Assembly (NCBI GenBank): GCA_033064195.1
Contig: JARBJD010000013.1
Span: 186,001-250,000 of the forward strand
Origin: Blattamonas nauphoetae
Lineage: Eukaryota; Preaxostyla; Oxymonadida
Length of the DNA: 64,000 nucleotides
Direction of reading: 5' to 3'
The stretch's first letter is position 1, and each line of letters begins with the position of its first letter. The notes below the pieces were generated by a model. It ran no database searches and was not told the DNA's origin. It saw only the letters and a list, made by a program, of their open reading frames with translations. Made by a program: the position numbers and the translations under genes. Positions 62,801 through 64,000 of the stretch are shown piece after piece.

Positions 62801-64000
62801 ATCGACAGAGACCATGCCCCACATCACGGTAGATTCAATGTCATGTGTAACGCTCTCTGAATGCCTCTTCACTTCCGATGGTTTTGTCATCAACTATCCG
62901 ATTGTTCGAAGCTCAGGCACTGTCAACCTCATCGATTCAAACTTTGCCGATATCACATTCGATGGCCATTCTTGTATCGAATGTGATGCCGGTAATCTCC
63001 TTCAGAACCATAAGTCCTCCCAAACCTTCACATCTGCCTTCAATCTCACCACGTCTGGTGATGGTGCTTTCCTCAACGCACAGAACTGTCACATTACATT
63101 CATGTCGTACAGTTTCTTCGATTGTCATGCTGCGAAGGGAGGAGCAGTATTCTGTCGGGATTGTTCGAGTGTCATTTTCTATCAGCCGATCGCATTCAGA
63201 TGCTCAGCAGATCAAAACGGAGGTTTTCTCTGCATCGATTCACCAACCACTCCAATAGGCATCGGCTTGTACTTGTGCATCTCAGACTGTTCGGCTGAGC
63301 TTGGCGGAGGCGTGTTCATCAATGTGACTCACCCGCAATCCTTCAGTCTGTATATGCAACCATCTACCACAATATTTGGTGTCCGTCACTCTCGTCCACT
63401 CTTTTCGAACTGCTCAGCTTCGAAAGGAGCAGGAGCGTATTTCGATGGAGACTGGTCAGGAGTGAATTCGGTCTCGTGCTCATCTTTGTTCCTGTCCAAC
63501 GGAGGACTTCCGTCGACTGGACAGGATTTCTTCATTTCTGCGTCTGTCGCAGAAACCATGCCTGACTTTGAAACATCGTTTATCTCAACACTTTCAGTCT
63601 CAGGTTTCTCACTGAGCAGTCGATCCACATCAGACACTGGTCCGTACAAACACGTGGAAATTGAAGGAGGGAGTGTCCCATCGTTCAACTTTAAACGTCC
63701 AAAATTCGTCCTCCAGTCAAGCACTTTCGACGATTACTGTCAGATATGGATTGAGGCCAAATGCGCTTCAATCACCCGACTTCTCAATCTCTTCCACACA
63801 AAGGACGAAGATGGGGAGTTTGTCCAGATTCCCATCTCTCTCAACAGTGAAGTTTACTTCTTCGAGACGGGTGTGGTTCGATCACAGTCTGTCCTCCTCA
63901 AAACAGACATAATCAACGACCCTCTTGATGAGATCAAATTGTCATTTGGTACAACTTACTGGAAAGACGACTCGTTCTTCGTCCGAGTTGAGAAAAATGG
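59843..64000 (+). CDS. Second copy of the beta-helix receptor-like gene, partial and frameshifted
   Basis: It starts at ATG 59,843 with the same signal peptide and the same upstream acceptor (CACTTGCAG) as the copy at 43,103, and stays about 90% alike to the window end. Homology begins near 59,752 (43,010 in the other copy). At 61,371-61,375 there is a run of five T where the other copy has four. This shifts the frame and stops the first frame at 61,378, after 511 residues. The original frame then continues open to the window end with all family motifs (ECSASQPCSELSKG, GGAVFCRDCSS, GAGAYFDGD). So this is either a recent pseudogene or a read error in a homopolymer. Differences between the copies cluster at 60,910-61,110 and 62,590-63,400. 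The C-terminal part lies beyond the window. Confidence 0.8.

Overview
The window reads as a gene-rich but transposon-riddled piece of nuclear DNA from a microbial eukaryote. All three stop codons are used, there are short GT-AG introns (several of 44-120 nt), and the proteins are eukaryotic in kind. The most telling content is a family of signal-peptide-bearing, Gly/Ser/Cys-rich right-handed parallel beta-helix surface proteins, one ending in a membrane span plus a degenerate kinase domain, together with a coiled-coil/SPRY-like gene and large alpha-helical-repeat proteins. From memory this combination resembles oxymonads (Preaxostyla), especially Blattamonas. That assignment is an inference, not a search result.

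Layout. 1-2,400: scrambled duplicates and a degraded three-repeat gene. 2,465-3,877: small beta-helix protein with a GPI-like tail. 4,125-6,995: 956-residue alpha-helical-repeat protein. 7,044-8,897: TIR element with a 3-bp TTA target duplication carrying a two-exon host-like gene piece. 9,233-11,440 (minus): Glu/Arg/Gly-rich multi-exon gene. 11,600-11,990: pseudokinase-like scrap. 12,774-22,399: very large intron-containing gene of about 3,000 residues, possibly built on beta-propellers. 22,507-26,232: single-span beta-helix surface protein. 26,440-28,830 (minus): decayed relative. 29,574-32,960: Tc1/mariner copy next to a ten-unit array with a 140-bp period. 33,000-36,600: gene-poor, with degraded low-complexity coding traces and a foldback repeat. 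36,665-41,578: one coiled-coil/SPRY-like host gene interrupted by two transposons, the second carrying an intact pogo-like element. 41,702-42,971: TIR element holding a hAT-like copy, a 143-bp MITE and a tRNA-Met-like relic. 43,103-58,685: one beta-helix/transmembrane/pseudokinase gene cut in two by an 8.5-kb Polinton-like fossil that itself contains two MITEs and a hAT-like element. 59,138-59,522: pogo-type MITE. 59,843-end: second copy of the split beta-helix gene, running off the window.

Two themes tie the window together. The first is a multigene family of putative surface receptors sharing a Cys-rich cap motif and growing by duplication. The second is dense nested DNA transposition with readable target-site duplications (TTA, TA, TAA, ATGAAA, GGACAATG, TTGATCAA, CCAATATG, TATAG), in which at least three unrelated TIR elements carry pieces of host-like genes bounded by intact splice signals. 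Where target duplications flank host coding sequence, the original gene can be read across the site: the ATGAAA case restores frame exactly.
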